Shown: piece after piece, positions 1 to 5,476 of the stretch | Layout of the letters: every line of letters starts with the position of its first letter | Position numbering within the stretch: the stretch's first letter is position 1 | Assembly: GCA_964637235.1 (NCBI GenBank) | Contig: CAZWVR010000125.1 | Coordinates: forward strand, 1-5,476 | Reading direction: 5' to 3' | Length of the DNA: 5,476 bases | Origin: CAZWVR01 sp964637235 | GTDB lineage: Bacteria > Bacteroidota > Bacteroidia > Bacteroidales > S143-33 | Program-made: the position numbers and the translations under genes | The notes under the pieces: generated by a model | The model's database searches: none | Told to the model about the DNA's origin: nothing | Seen by the model: the letters and a program-made list of their open reading frames with translations, nothing else

Positions 1-425
1 CTAACTCTTTATTAGAAGCAACGGTATTCGCTCATAGAGCTGCTATGGACTCAATAAAAGATTTCTCCAACATAAAATTCAACGACACAATACCCGATTG
101 GGATGATACTGGAACAACATATCCAGAAGAAATGGTACTTATAACTCAGGAATTTAAAGAATTACAACAAATTATGACAAATTATGTGGGTATAGTTAGA
201 TCTAATTTACGATTGGAACGAGCTTTAAAAAGATTAGAAATTTTATATAAAGAAACAGAAGCACTATATGAAAAATCAAAAGTCTCTCCTCAAATTTGTG
301 AATTAAGAAATGGTATAAATGTAGCTTATCTAATAATAAAAATGGCAAAACAACGTCGAGAAAGTAGAGGTTTACATTACAATATAAATTACCCACTCAA
401 ATTGAAAAATCCATTTATCAATTAA
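1..425 (+). CDS. nadB: L-aspartate oxidase, C-terminal part (5' end outside window)
   Basis: NadB is a cytoplasmic FAD enzyme that oxidises L-aspartate to iminoaspartate, which NadA uses to make quinolinate, the first step of de novo NAD synthesis. The open frame enters from the left edge; its first full codon is at position 3 and it gives 140 residues to a TAA at 423-425. The fragment opens with NSLLEATVFAHRAA, matching the conserved FAD-contacting NSLLE segment of NadB (E. coli has NSLLECLVYGWSAA). The helical C-terminal domain follows, with YVGIVRSNLRLERALKRL, a segment around SPQICELRN, and the hallmark ending RRESRGLHYNINYP. The ATG at position 45 is therefore internal and not a start. 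The catalytic Rossmann and capping domains lie outside the window. The stop codon overlaps that of the convergent kinase gene. Succinate dehydrogenase/fumarate reductase flavoproteins are related, but the ESRGLHY ending is specific to NadB. Confidence 0.95.
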   Translation, partial: NSLLEATVFAHRAAMDSIKDFSNIKFNDTIPDWDDTGTTYPEEMVLITQEFKELQQIMTNYVGIVRSNLRLERALKRLEILYKETEALYEKSKVSPQICELRNGINVAYLIIKMAKQRRESRGLHYNINYPLKLKNPFIN

Positions 426-438
426 GCTTCGGCTTTAT
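421..438 (+). terminator. Small C(UUCG)G hairpin at the nadB 3' end, possible weak terminator
   Basis: AAGC at 424-427 pairs with GCTT at 432-435 around TTCG. On the plus-strand RNA this gives the extra-stable C(UUCG)G tetraloop. One mismatch and two more A-T pairs (421-438, 422-437) extend the stem. It overlaps the nadB stop and the last codons of the opposing kinase gene. Only broken T-runs follow (TTT, then CCTTTTC), so it is weak as an intrinsic terminator. It may simply reflect the kinase codons for KAEA. Confidence 0.25.
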
Positions 439-1909
439 CCTTTTCATCAACACAGGGCAATTTAATAACAAAAGAAGTTCCTTTATTCAATTCAGAATAA
501 ACTTCTATATTGCCACTGAATTCATCTATCATCCTTTTTACATAACTTAATCCTAACCCAAAACCTTTAACATCATGTATATCCGTATCTTTACCTCTGT
601 AAAATTCATCAAAAATATGCTTTAAATGCTCCCTACTAATTCCAATACCATTATCAGAAATCTTTAAAACAAACTGATTATCTTCATTATAAGTTTCTAC
701 ACGAATTTCTAATTTTTTTCTCTTATCCCTGTATTTAACAGCATTGTCTAACAAATTTTGAACTACATTATTGAAATGATCCCTATCGACCAATATAATC
801 GTATCCTTTGCATTAAAGTTTGTAATCAATTTACCCCCAACTTTTTTTACATGAATCTCAAAAGATTTAACAGCATGCTCTATTATTTTATGGGCATCAT
901 AAAAATCGCGATTTATTATAGCCATACCTTTTTCTAACATTGCAATCTGAAGTATCTTTTCAACTAAAAACTGCAATCTTTTAGCTTCGCTAAAAATAGT
1001 ATTGGCAAGATTCCTTGCCATATCCATAGAAACTTTGATATTCGGATCTTTAATCATCTCCGAAGATAACCGTATAGTAGCAATCGGAGTTTTTAATTCA
1101 TGAGTCATATTATGAATAAATCTATTTTTTATCTCATTTAATCTTTTTTGCTTAAATAATGCATACACAGATAAAATGAACATTATAATCATAATAAAAC
1201 TCAAAACTACAACAGGAGTCATCAATTTGTTTATATTTTCATACCGAATAGCACTTTCATCAGGGAAATACAAAACTAAGGAATATTTAGGAGCTCTGAT
1301 ATAATCATTTTCAAAAAGTGGTTGATAAAAAAACTCTGTTTTCTTAGTTTTCCTAACTTTAAATGTAAAACTATTAGTTTGGTAAATTGTATTATTACCA
1401 CTGCTATCTAAAATAGCAAATTCATAATGTTCCTTTATTTCATATTTAGCAAAAATACTATCCAAAATTTTTTTTACTTTCTCAGGCTTTATTCTTGCAT
1501 TTATCGGTATTTTCCGCTGAGTAAGATTTGCTATTAATTGAATTACAAAAATCGTCCTATTATTAGAAAGATTCACATCTCCTCCTTTATATATGCTGAT
1601 TTTTGAATTATCCTGAGGCTGTTTTATATTCTGCAATAAATCCATCATCAACTTTTTCGATAGTGCAACACTATCTTTACTATACACTACAGAACTTGTA
1701 GACATATAAGAAATAATTTCTGAACGTTCTATTTCAGTAGCTGCATTAGCTAATGCAGATCTAACAATTGAAACAAATTGTTCCTCATTATTTAACTGAA
1801 TAAATCTTATAATTTTAGCTTCATAAACAATCATCAAAACAACTAAAATAGCTATAATCAAAACAATAAAAAACATGAAAAACTTTTTAAAAAAAATAGC
1901 TTTTTTCAT
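422..1909 (-). CDS. Membrane-bound sensor histidine kinase, RprX-like
   Basis: This is a two-component sensor kinase expected to sit in the inner membrane, autophosphorylate on His and pass the phosphate to a response regulator. From the ATG at 1909 it has 495 residues. A basic start (MKKAIFFKKFF) leads into a membrane helix at about 10-29. An extracytoplasmic sensor region of about 200 residues with no motif I recognise follows, then a second helix at about 231-251. The HisKA domain has H270 in HNMTHELKTP. The ATPase domain has the N box (NLLDNAVKY, N389), G1 (DNGIGI from 419), F box (FDEF, 432) and G2 (GFGLGL, 449). The layout and the N-terminal EEQF segment recall Bacteroides RprX. I chose 1909 because it leaves 4 bp after the rmlB stop. 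A GTG at 1957 and an ATG at 1939 are in frame but overlap rmlB by 44 or 26 bp. No response regulator is adjacent downstream, where nadB lies in the opposite direction. Confidence 0.93.
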   Translation of the reverse strand: MKKAIFFKKFFMFFIVLIIAILVVLMIVYEAKIIRFIQLNNEEQFVSIVRSALANAATEIERSEIISYMSTSSVVYSKDSVALSKKLMMDLLQNIKQPQDNSKISIYKGGDVNLSNNRTIFVIQLIANLTQRKIPINARIKPEKVKKILDSIFAKYEIKEHYEFAILDSSGNNTIYQTNSFTFKVRKTKKTEFFYQPLFENDYIRAPKYSLVLYFPDESAIRYENINKLMTPVVVLSFIMIIMFILSVYALFKQKRLNEIKNRFIHNMTHELKTPIATIRLSSEMIKDPNIKVSMDMARNLANTIFSEAKRLQFLVEKILQIAMLEKGMAIINRDFYDAHKIIEHAVKSFEIHVKKVGGKLITNFNAKDTIILVDRDHFNNVVQNLLDNAVKYRDKRKKLEIRVETYNEDNQFVLKISDNGIGISREHLKHIFDEFYRGKDTDIHDVKGFGLGLSYVKRMIDEFSGNIEVYSELNKGTSFVIKLPCVDEKDKAEA

Positions 1910-1913
1910 TTGC

Positions 1914-2969
1914 TCAACGATTTTTGTATTGTTGTTCATAATATTTTTGATACTCACCAGATGTCACTCTCTCTAACCACTCTTGATTATTCAGATACCA
2001 ATCAACGGTCTTTTCTAAACCTTCCTCAAAACTTACTCTTGGCTTCCAACCGAGAGTATTTCTTAACTTTGAAAAATCTATGGCATATCTTTTATCATGC
2101 CCTGCCCTATCTTTTACAAAAGTTATTAAAGTACGAGAATAACCTTGCTGCCTTCCTAACTTTTTATCCATAATATCGCATAAAGTTTCAATTAAATCAA
2201 TATTTCTCCATTGATTATCTCCACCGATATTATACGTCTGCCCCACTTCCCCTTTATGGAAAATTAAATCTATTGCTTCTGCATGATCTTCTACATATAG
2301 CCAATCTCTTACATTATCACCTTTTCCATATATGGGAATTGGTCTATTGTTTTTTATATTATTTATAGCCAGAGGAATAAGTTTCTCAGGGAACTGATAG
2401 GGACCGTAATTATTAGAACAATTAGATATCACTACTGGGAGCCTATAAGTATTATGATAAGCCCTAACAAAGTGATCTGAACTAGCCTTGGATGCAGAAT
2501 ATGGACTTTTAGGATCATAACAAGTTTCTTCAGTAAAAAATTCATCATCATTTTCAAGTGAACCGTAAACTTCATCGGTAGAAACATGATAAAATAAAAC
2601 ATCATCTCTGCCTTGCCAATATTTTTTAGCAATATTAAGTAAAGTCACAGTTCCTACTACATTTGTATAAATAAAATCCATCGGATTTAAAATAGACCTA
2701 TCCACATGGGACTCCGCAGCCAAATGAATTACCGCATCTATTGCATATTTTTCAAAAATATTATCAACAAGCTTTTCATCTTTAATATCTCCCTTTATAA
2801 AAGTATAATTTGGATAATTTTCAATGTCTTTTAAATTCTCCAAATTACCTGCATATGTTAGTTTATCCAAATTTATTATCCGATACTGCGGATATTTCTT
2901 TACAAATAATTTTACAACATGGGAACCTATAAAACCTGCTCCTCCGGTAATAAGAATATTTTTTTTCAT
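1914..2969 (-). CDS. rfbB: dTDP-glucose 4,6-dehydratase
   Basis: RmlB/RfbB converts dTDP-glucose to dTDP-4-keto-6-deoxyglucose with bound NAD+, the second step towards dTDP-L-rhamnose and other deoxysugars for surface polysaccharide; it acts in the cytoplasm. The 351-residue protein has full family length. It shows the Rossmann motif GGAGFIG (9-15), HLAAESHVDRS (82-92), the catalytic T131-D132-E133 in STDEVYGSL, and the Y157xxxK161 pair of short-chain dehydrogenases. NNYGPYQFPEKLIPL (186-200), RDWLYVEDHA (221-230) and the substrate-end segment KDRAGHDKRYAID (286-298) separate it from UDP-glucose epimerases. It starts 9 bp after the Crp/Fnr gene and ends with TGA, the only TGA stop among the genes here, 4 bp before the preferred kinase start, so it is probably the middle gene of an operon. 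The usual partners rmlA, rmlC and rmlD are not in the window, so the end product cannot be told. Confidence 0.97.
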   Translation of the reverse strand: MKKNILITGGAGFIGSHVVKLFVKKYPQYRIINLDKLTYAGNLENLKDIENYPNYTFIKGDIKDEKLVDNIFEKYAIDAVIHLAAESHVDRSILNPMDFIYTNVVGTVTLLNIAKKYWQGRDDVLFYHVSTDEVYGSLENDDEFFTEETCYDPKSPYSASKASSDHFVRAYHNTYRLPVVISNCSNNYGPYQFPEKLIPLAINNIKNNRPIPIYGKGDNVRDWLYVEDHAEAIDLIFHKGEVGQTYNIGGDNQWRNIDLIETLCDIMDKKLGRQQGYSRTLITFVKDRAGHDKRYAIDFSKLRNTLGWKPRVSFEEGLEKTVDWYLNNQEWLERVTSGEYQKYYEQQYKNR

Positions 2970-2978
2970 AACAAAAAT

Positions 2979-3677
2979 TTATTCGTTTGCGTAAAATTTT
3001 AATTTTTTAAAATTTAAAATTTTTATTTTTCTTCTGTTTAACTCTATTATATTATCTTGTTTAAACTCTGAAAGCAGTCTTATAGCAGTTTCTGTAGCTG
3101 TACCTATTAAATTAGCTATTTCCTCTCGAGACAAAGAAATTTTTATATATCCTTTTTCATCAACTCCGAAATTATAATATAAAAAAAGTAGAATACTAGA
3201 AAGTCTTTCCCGTACAGTTTTTTGTGCCATCTCGACAATAAAACGATTTACTTCTGTTAATTCTTTATAAGAAATTTGAATAAGACGTAAAGAAAAATCA
3301 GGATTATTTTTGGCTATTTCAATAAATATTTTTGCGGGGATAAAACAAATTAAAGCATCTTCAATAACTTCCGCCGAGGTTGAAAAATTTTCAGCACTAA
3401 GTACTTCATTAAAACCTATTAAATCGCCCTCCTTGGCAAAACGCAATATTTGAGGTTTACCCTCAGAACCTTCTTTATATATTTTTAAAATTCCTTTTTT
3501 TATACAATAAACACCCCTGCCCTTTGAACCTTCATAATATAAAATTTCTCCACGTTTATAATATTGGCATGACTTTTCATAATAAAGCTGCTGTATTTCC
3601 TCTTTTTTTAAAAAATATAATGGAGATTTGAAATTTACGAAACATTTATCGCATGTAGTTTCTTGGAATTTAGACAT
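2979..3677 (-). CDS. Crp/Fnr-family transcriptional regulator, FNR-like
   Basis: This is a predicted DNA-binding regulator of 232 residues. An N-terminal CDKC (C9, C12) precedes a cyclic-nucleotide-type beta-barrel (about 25-120, with YYKRGEILYYEG and GDLIGFNEVL). A long dimer helix follows (about 122-155), then a winged helix-turn-helix (about 156-222) with SREEIANLIGTATETAIRLLSEF. In the recognition helix E196 and R200 match the ExxSR residues of FNR, but the Ser is Ile199. The barrel lacks the GE..L and RS residues of cAMP-binding Crp and reads like FNR: LIGFNEV against LVGFDAI, and ALICFIP against MVCEIP, which places C111 at FNR C122. FNR C29 corresponds to S18. An Fe-S or redox signal is thus possible but unproven, and other small-molecule or apo modes remain open. 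The gene heads the probable operon with rfbB and the kinase and is divergent from osmC. Targets are unknown. Confidence 0.93.
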   Translation of the reverse strand: MSKFQETTCDKCFVNFKSPLYFLKKEEIQQLYYEKSCQYYKRGEILYYEGSKGRGVYCIKKGILKIYKEGSEGKPQILRFAKEGDLIGFNEVLSAENFSTSAEVIEDALICFIPAKIFIEIAKNNPDFSLRLIQISYKELTEVNRFIVEMAQKTVRERLSSILLFLYYNFGVDEKGYIKISLSREEIANLIGTATETAIRLLSEFKQDNIIELNRRKIKILNFKKLKFYANE

Positions 3678-3682
3678 TGCTA

Positions 3683-3690
3683 CAAAATTA
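3683..3690 (-). promoter_or_regulatory. Second TAATTTTG octamer close to the Crp/Fnr start
   Basis: CAAAATTA on the plus strand is TAATTTTG on the minus strand, which fits the Bacteroidota -7 consensus TAnnTTTG. It lies 5 bp before the ATG at 3677, so initiation from it would give a nearly leaderless mRNA. No TTTG-like -33 element lies at the right distance. It may be a chance match in AT-rich DNA. Confidence 0.25.
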
Positions 3691-3713
3691 ATTTTTTATT
3701 TAGAGAAAAACTT

Positions 3714-3721
3714 TATTTTTG
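3714..3721 (+). promoter_or_regulatory. Predicted osmC promoter, -7 box TATTTTTG
   Basis: TATTTTTG fits TAnnTTTG exactly and is followed by C, as in the tRNA promoter of this window. It lies 29 bp before the osmC ATG, giving a short leader of about 20-25 nt. The -33 region (about 3690-3695) is only a T-run without a clear TTTG. The box abuts the opposing Crp/Fnr -7 box. Confidence 0.6.
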
Positions 3722-3752
3722 CAAAATTAAAAAAAATAAACCTTTAACCAAT
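3722..3752 (-). promoter_or_regulatory. Predicted promoter of the Crp/Fnr-rfbB-kinase operon
   Basis: Read on the minus strand, a -7 octamer TAATTTTG (3729-3722) fits TAnnTTTG. ATTG (3752-3749), one base off the TTTG -33 element, lies 19 bp upstream, within the 19-21 bp spacing known for Bacteroides promoters. Transcription would begin near 3716 and leave a leader of about 40 nt before the ATG at 3677. The -33 element overlaps the osmC start codon. Confidence 0.5.
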
Positions 3753-4209
3753 GAAAGCAGAAAGAATTTCAGTATCATTAATTGACGGTTTAGCTTTTGA
3801 AGGAGAAGTCAATGGTTTTAAAATTATCTTAGACGCGGAACCACAAGTAGGTGGTAAAAATAGAGGACCGCGTCCAAAACCATTAATGCAATTATCATTA
3901 GCAGGGTGCACGGCTATGGACGTAATTTCAATAATATACAAAATGCGAATAGAATTAGAAGAGTTCAAAGTACATGTAGATGGAGAACTTACAGAGGAAC
4001 ATCCTAAACATTACAGCAGTATGCATCTCATCTACGAATTTAAAGGCGCTAATTTACCTTATCCAAAATTAGAAAAAGCTGTTAAACTCTCACAAGACCG
4101 CTATTGTGGAGTTTCATACTTATATCGTAAGGTAATGAAACTTACATATGAAATTCTTGTTCACGATACAGGAACAGGCGAAACTTATTCACATTTTTAT
4201 GAAAAATAA
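3751..4209 (+). CDS. OsmC/Ohr-family protein, YhfA-like
   Basis: This is a small cytoplasmic protein (152 residues) of the OsmC fold. Members are typically dimers that use two cysteines to reduce organic or fatty-acid hydroperoxides. Both cysteines are present at the family positions: C53 in SLAGCTAMDVISI, at the start of the long central helix, and C119 in LSQDRYCGVSYLYRK. The N-terminal half carries the family's GPRPKPLMQLSLAGC run (39-53). The GCTAMDVISI and KYCxV-like segments resemble E. coli YhfA more than Ohr or OsmC proper, so the substrate is uncertain and peroxidase activity is inferred only from the cysteine pair. The ATG at 3751 gives the usual length. It is a single gene, divergent from the Crp/Fnr regulator and closed by a strong terminator. 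Confidence 0.92.
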   Translation: MKAERISVSLIDGLAFEGEVNGFKIILDAEPQVGGKNRGPRPKPLMQLSLAGCTAMDVISIIYKMRIELEEFKVHVDGELTEEHPKHYSSMHLIYEFKGANLPYPKLEKAVKLSQDRYCGVSYLYRKVMKLTYEILVHDTGTGETYSHFYEK

Positions 4210-4212
4210 AAC

Positions 4213-4245
4213 AAAAGGGCGTCTAAAAAAGCGCCCTTTTTATTT
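4213..4245. terminator. Bidirectional intrinsic terminator between osmC and the PfkB-family gene
   Basis: AAAAGGGCG (4213-4221) pairs perfectly with CGCCCTTTT (4232-4240) around a 10-nt loop. On the plus strand the stem runs into TTTTTATTTT, 3 bp after the osmC stop codon. On the minus strand it is followed by TTTTGTTTTATTTTT, so it can also stop the convergent PfkB-family transcript, about 110 nt past that gene's stop. Confidence 0.9.
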
Positions 4246-4349
4246 TCTTAAAAATTTTCACTTTAATATTTAGGCTTTACTTCAAAAATTCTTTCTAAAT
4301 GTCATAAAAATTTCTTTTTGGACAGCTCGTCAATATTTAAAGTTAATTA

Positions 4350-5297
4350 TTATTTTATTTTCAATTTTAAATCTTTTGGAAATTTAAAGCCTGTATAAGC
4401 TACAAAATCTTGTATTCTTTCTTTAATTTCATTTTCGGTCAAAGAGAGTAATCTCTGTGTTCCAAACTTTTCTACATTAAAAGACGCCACAGCAGAAGCA
4501 ATAACAACAGCATTTTTCATATTCTCAAAAGAAAAATCATTAGTTTGAGCAAGATACCCACAAAAAGAACCTGCAAAAGTATCACCTGCACCAGTGGGAT
4601 CATACACCTCTTCTAATGGATATGCTGGCATAAAAAACATCTGATCACCTCTGGCATAAAGGGCTGCACCATTATCTCCTTTTTTAATTATAACAAACTT
4701 AGGCCCATATGTAAATATTTTTCTTGCTGCTTTTAATAAAAAGTATTCATCTGTCAATAAACGGGCTTCCTCCTCATTTATAGTAATTACATCTATTTGT
4801 GCAATCACTTCCAAAAGCCGCTCACGACTATTTTGTATCCAATAATCCATTGTATCTAATACAATTAACTTTGGGCGAACTGCAAGTTGGGAAATGACCT
4901 TATATTGGACATCAGGGGATAAATTGCCAAGCATTAGAACCGTAGGAGTTCTATACTCTTGCGGTAATACAGGATCAAATTCAGCTAATACATTCAATTC
5001 TGTTCTAAGTGTATGTCTAATATTCATATTTTTCTCATATTTCCCCTCCCAATAAAAAGTTTTTTTATCCTCCTTACGAATCAAACCAGCCAAATCAATA
5101 CCTCTACTCCTAAAAATATCTATATATTTTTCTGGGAAATCTCCTCCTACTATTGAAATTAGATTATTTCGGATGTTAAATATAGAAGCAGCAATAGAGA
5201 TATAGGTACCAGCACCGCCTAAAATTTTGCCACTTTTGGCAAAAATAGTTTCAATAGAATCAAAAGCGACACTACCGACTGTTAGTAATGTATTCAT
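4350..5297 (-). CDS. PfkB-family (ribokinase-like) carbohydrate or nucleoside kinase
   Basis: This is a predicted cytoplasmic kinase of 315 residues that transfers phosphate from ATP to a sugar or nucleoside. It has the N-terminal ribokinase Gly-Gly motif (GGAGTYISIAAS, 27-38), the NEEEA motif (174-178) that places Mg and phosphate, KKGDNGA (205-211), and the C-terminal PfkB signature DPTGAGDTFAGSF (233-245) with catalytic D239 and its anion hole. The opening LTVGSVAFDSIET and the closing SFENMKNAVVIASAVASFNVEKFGT recall a conserved Bacteroidota sugar-kinase group whose substrate I do not know. Ribokinase, fructokinase and adenosine kinase activities all remain possible. The gene stands alone, convergent with osmC and divergent from the tRNA gene. 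It ends in tandem TAA TAA stops after a short Lys-rich tail (KFPKDLKLKIK). Confidence 0.93.
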   Translation of the reverse strand: MNTLLTVGSVAFDSIETIFAKSGKILGGAGTYISIAASIFNIRNNLISIVGGDFPEKYIDIFRSRGIDLAGLIRKEDKKTFYWEGKYEKNMNIRHTLRTELNVLAEFDPVLPQEYRTPTVLMLGNLSPDVQYKVISQLAVRPKLIVLDTMDYWIQNSRERLLEVIAQIDVITINEEEARLLTDEYFLLKAARKIFTYGPKFVIIKKGDNGAALYARGDQMFFMPAYPLEEVYDPTGAGDTFAGSFCGYLAQTNDFSFENMKNAVVIASAVASFNVEKFGTQRLLSLTENEIKERIQDFVAYTGFKFPKDLKLKIK

Positions 5298-5316
5298 AGA
5301 TAAATTTTAAACCGAC

Positions 5317-5324
5317 CAAAAATA
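5317..5324 (-). promoter_or_regulatory. Predicted promoter -7 box of the PfkB-family gene
   Basis: CAAAAATA on the plus strand reads TATTTTTG on the minus strand, identical to the -7 boxes of osmC and the tRNA. It lies 19 bp before the ATG at 5297, implying a leader of roughly 12-15 nt. There is no clear -33 TTTG; a run of nine A (5339-5347 on plus) fills that region. Confidence 0.5.
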
Positions 5325-5370
5325 AAATTTTTACAGATAAAAAAAAATTTACTTTTTTTAAGAAAAATAA

Positions 5371-5402
5371 TTTGCTTTTTAAAGGGATAAGCAATATTTT
5401 TG
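5371..5402 (+). promoter_or_regulatory. Predicted tRNA-Asn promoter, TTTG-N20-TATTTTTG
   Basis: TTTG at 5371-5374 and TATTTTTG at 5395-5402 are 20 bp apart, a full match to the Bacteroidota primary-sigma consensus TTTG-N19-21-TAnnTTTG. The predicted start near 5408 lies about 14 nt before the tRNA. This is the best promoter in the window and the strongest single sign of the phylum. Confidence 0.75.
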
Positions 5403-5421
5403 CAGTGATTTTAAAAAATAC

Positions 5422-5476
5422 TCTCCAGTAGCTCAGTTGGTTAGAGCACCGGACTGTTAATCCGGGTGTCGCAGGT
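5422..5476 (+). tRNA. tRNA-Asn (anticodon GTT), 3' end outside window
   Basis: The 5' acceptor strand is TCTCCAG (5422-5428), followed by U8 A9. The D arm pairs GCTC (5431-5434) with GAGC (5444-5447) around AGTTGGTTA. The anticodon stem CCGGA/TCCGG (5449-5453, 5461-5465) closes the loop CTGTTAA, with GTT at 5456-5458. A 5-nt variable loop GTGTC and the 5' half of the T stem GCAGG end the window at T54. GTT reads the Asn codons AAC and AAU. U at position 1 is also found in E. coli tRNA-Asn. The 3' acceptor strand and CCA status cannot be seen. Confidence 0.96.

Noticed and set aside
202..396. 64-residue minus-strand open frame
   Set aside because: It lies opposite the conserved NadB C-terminal domain and has a low-complexity Leu/Phe composition typical of antisense shadow.
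45..425. A free-standing 126-residue protein starting at the ATG at 45
   Set aside because: The same frame is open to the window edge and encodes the conserved NadB NSLLEATVFAHRAA segment upstream of that ATG.
1910..2173. 87-residue plus-strand open frame
   Set aside because: It lies opposite the conserved 3' end of rfbB and has no recognisable motif.
2432..2632. 66-residue minus-strand open frame
   Set aside because: It is an alternative frame within rfbB over its catalytic region.
2990..3030. AT-rich run of AAAATTTT-like inverted repeats as a possible terminator after the Crp/Fnr gene
   Set aside because: It is the coding sequence of the Lys/Phe/Leu-rich C-terminus of that protein, has no G-C pairs in any stem, and rfbB starts only 9 bp after the stop.
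3678..3750. An FNR-type box (TTGAT-N4-ATCAA) for autoregulation
   Set aside because: No such inverted repeat is present in the divergent intergenic region; only the TTTTGCAAAA palindrome of the two -7 boxes is seen.
3744..3968. 74-residue minus-strand open frame
   Set aside because: It lies opposite the osmC coding start, including the conserved first Cys motif, and has no supporting motif.
4246..4349. Possible small RNA or small gene between the terminator and the PfkB-family stop
   Set aside because: I see only very short open frames (for example a 7-codon one on the minus strand), no promoter motif and no strong hairpin.
1..5476. CRISPR array, insertion sequence, attachment site or long direct repeats
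   Set aside because: No regularly spaced repeats, terminal inverted repeats or transposase motifs were seen. The tRNA-Asn could in principle be an integration site, but its 3' end and downstream flank are outside the window.

Overview
This is an AT-rich window (roughly 30% G+C by eye) with six protein genes and one tRNA. It most likely comes from a member of the Bacteroidota. The evidence is the repeated TAnnTTTG -7 octamer in front of genes (one copy with a TTTG -33 element 20 bp upstream), the absence of clear Shine-Dalgarno sequences, a histidine kinase that resembles Bacteroides RprX, and a PfkB-type kinase of a kind I associate with that phylum. Genus cannot be fixed from the sequence. 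I see no transposon, phage gene, CRISPR array or other sign of a mobile region.

Layout. Positions 1-425 (+) are the 3' end of nadB (L-aspartate oxidase, NAD biosynthesis), cut by the window edge; its true reading frame enters from outside, so the ATG at 45 is internal. NadB is tail to tail with a three-gene minus-strand block. In transcription order this block is a Crp/Fnr-family regulator (3677-2979), rmlB/rfbB for dTDP-glucose 4,6-dehydratase (2969-1914) and a membrane sensor histidine kinase (about 1909-422). The gaps are 9 and 4 bp, so the block is probably one operon. The nadB and kinase stop codons interlock in a single TTAA.

The operon is divergent from an OsmC/YhfA-like protein gene (3751-4209, +). 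The 73-bp gap carries two opposed -7 octamers that abut and form a near-palindrome, which suggests that the two transcripts compete. A strong hairpin with T-tracts on both strands follows osmC and can serve as a two-way terminator between it and the convergent pfkB-family sugar kinase gene (5297-4350, -). After a promoter-bearing gap, tRNA-Asn(GTT) begins at 5422 and runs off the window in its T arm.

How the genes may work together: most are core metabolism. The notable part is the regulator/RmlB/sensor-kinase operon, which would place one dTDP-sugar enzyme for surface glycans under shared control with a cytoplasmic FNR-type regulator and an envelope sensor whose response regulator is not adjacent. 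The divergent Crp/Fnr-OsmC pair recalls the crp-yhfA arrangement of E. coli. I found no clearly undescribed system.
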